From contig JAOFKK010000067.1 of the NCBI GenBank assembly GCA_028040005.1, positions 1-5,390 of the forward strand: a stretch of 5,390 nucleotides of DNA. Direction: 5' to 3'. The first letter of the stretch is position 1. Each line of letters starts with the position of its first letter. The position numbers and the translations under genes are program-made. This document shows positions 5,388 to 5,390 of the stretch, in pieces. The DNA comes from Rickettsiales bacterium. GTDB taxonomy: Bacteria > Pseudomonadota > Alphaproteobacteria > Rickettsiales > UBA1997. Below the pieces are notes generated by a model. That model saw only the letters and a program-made list of their open reading frames with translations. It searched no databases and was not told where the DNA came from.

Positions 5388-5390
5388 TAA

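Overview
The window is very AT-rich, and every recognised gene lies on the minus strand, so it reads from right to left. It looks like an alphaproteobacterium with a reduced, AT-rich genome. Three features support this: a circularly permuted two-piece tmRNA gene, an alphaproteobacterial-type SspB adaptor, and an SspB C-terminal ClpX-binding motif of the ISLDDFRK type. A Rickettsiales or Holosporales-like relative is plausible, but that is inference; the window alone does not fix the genus.

Layout from the right edge: an extended -10 promoter (about 5379-5387) drives ssrA (about 5372 to 5057). The ssrA gene runs as acceptor piece with CCA, a 16-nt spacer, then the coding piece with the tag frame, and it ends in a strong hairpin. 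A second TATAAT box follows, then a compact gene string: sspB, plsY, pyrF, bamA, rbfA and a HlyC-family lysine acyltransferase gene. Junctions are +6, -17, -1, +9 and -11 bp, which strongly suggests one operon with translational coupling. The last 107 bases at the left edge hold no gene or convincing terminator that I can see, so the transcript may continue out of the window.

Functionally, ssrA and sspB form a ribosome-rescue and tag-delivery pair: tmRNA adds a degradation tag to stalled proteins and SspB hands tagged proteins to ClpXP. The rest of the string mixes phospholipid synthesis (PlsY), pyrimidine synthesis (PyrF), outer-membrane protein assembly (BamA), 30S maturation (RbfA) and a protein acyltransferase with no visible toxin partner.

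The points most worth a second look are the predicted tag peptide (an internal ANDN repeat and an unusual Phe-Ala end after a normal-looking AVAA), the ssrA-sspB adjacency, and the orphan HlyC-like gene fused by overlap to a housekeeping operon.
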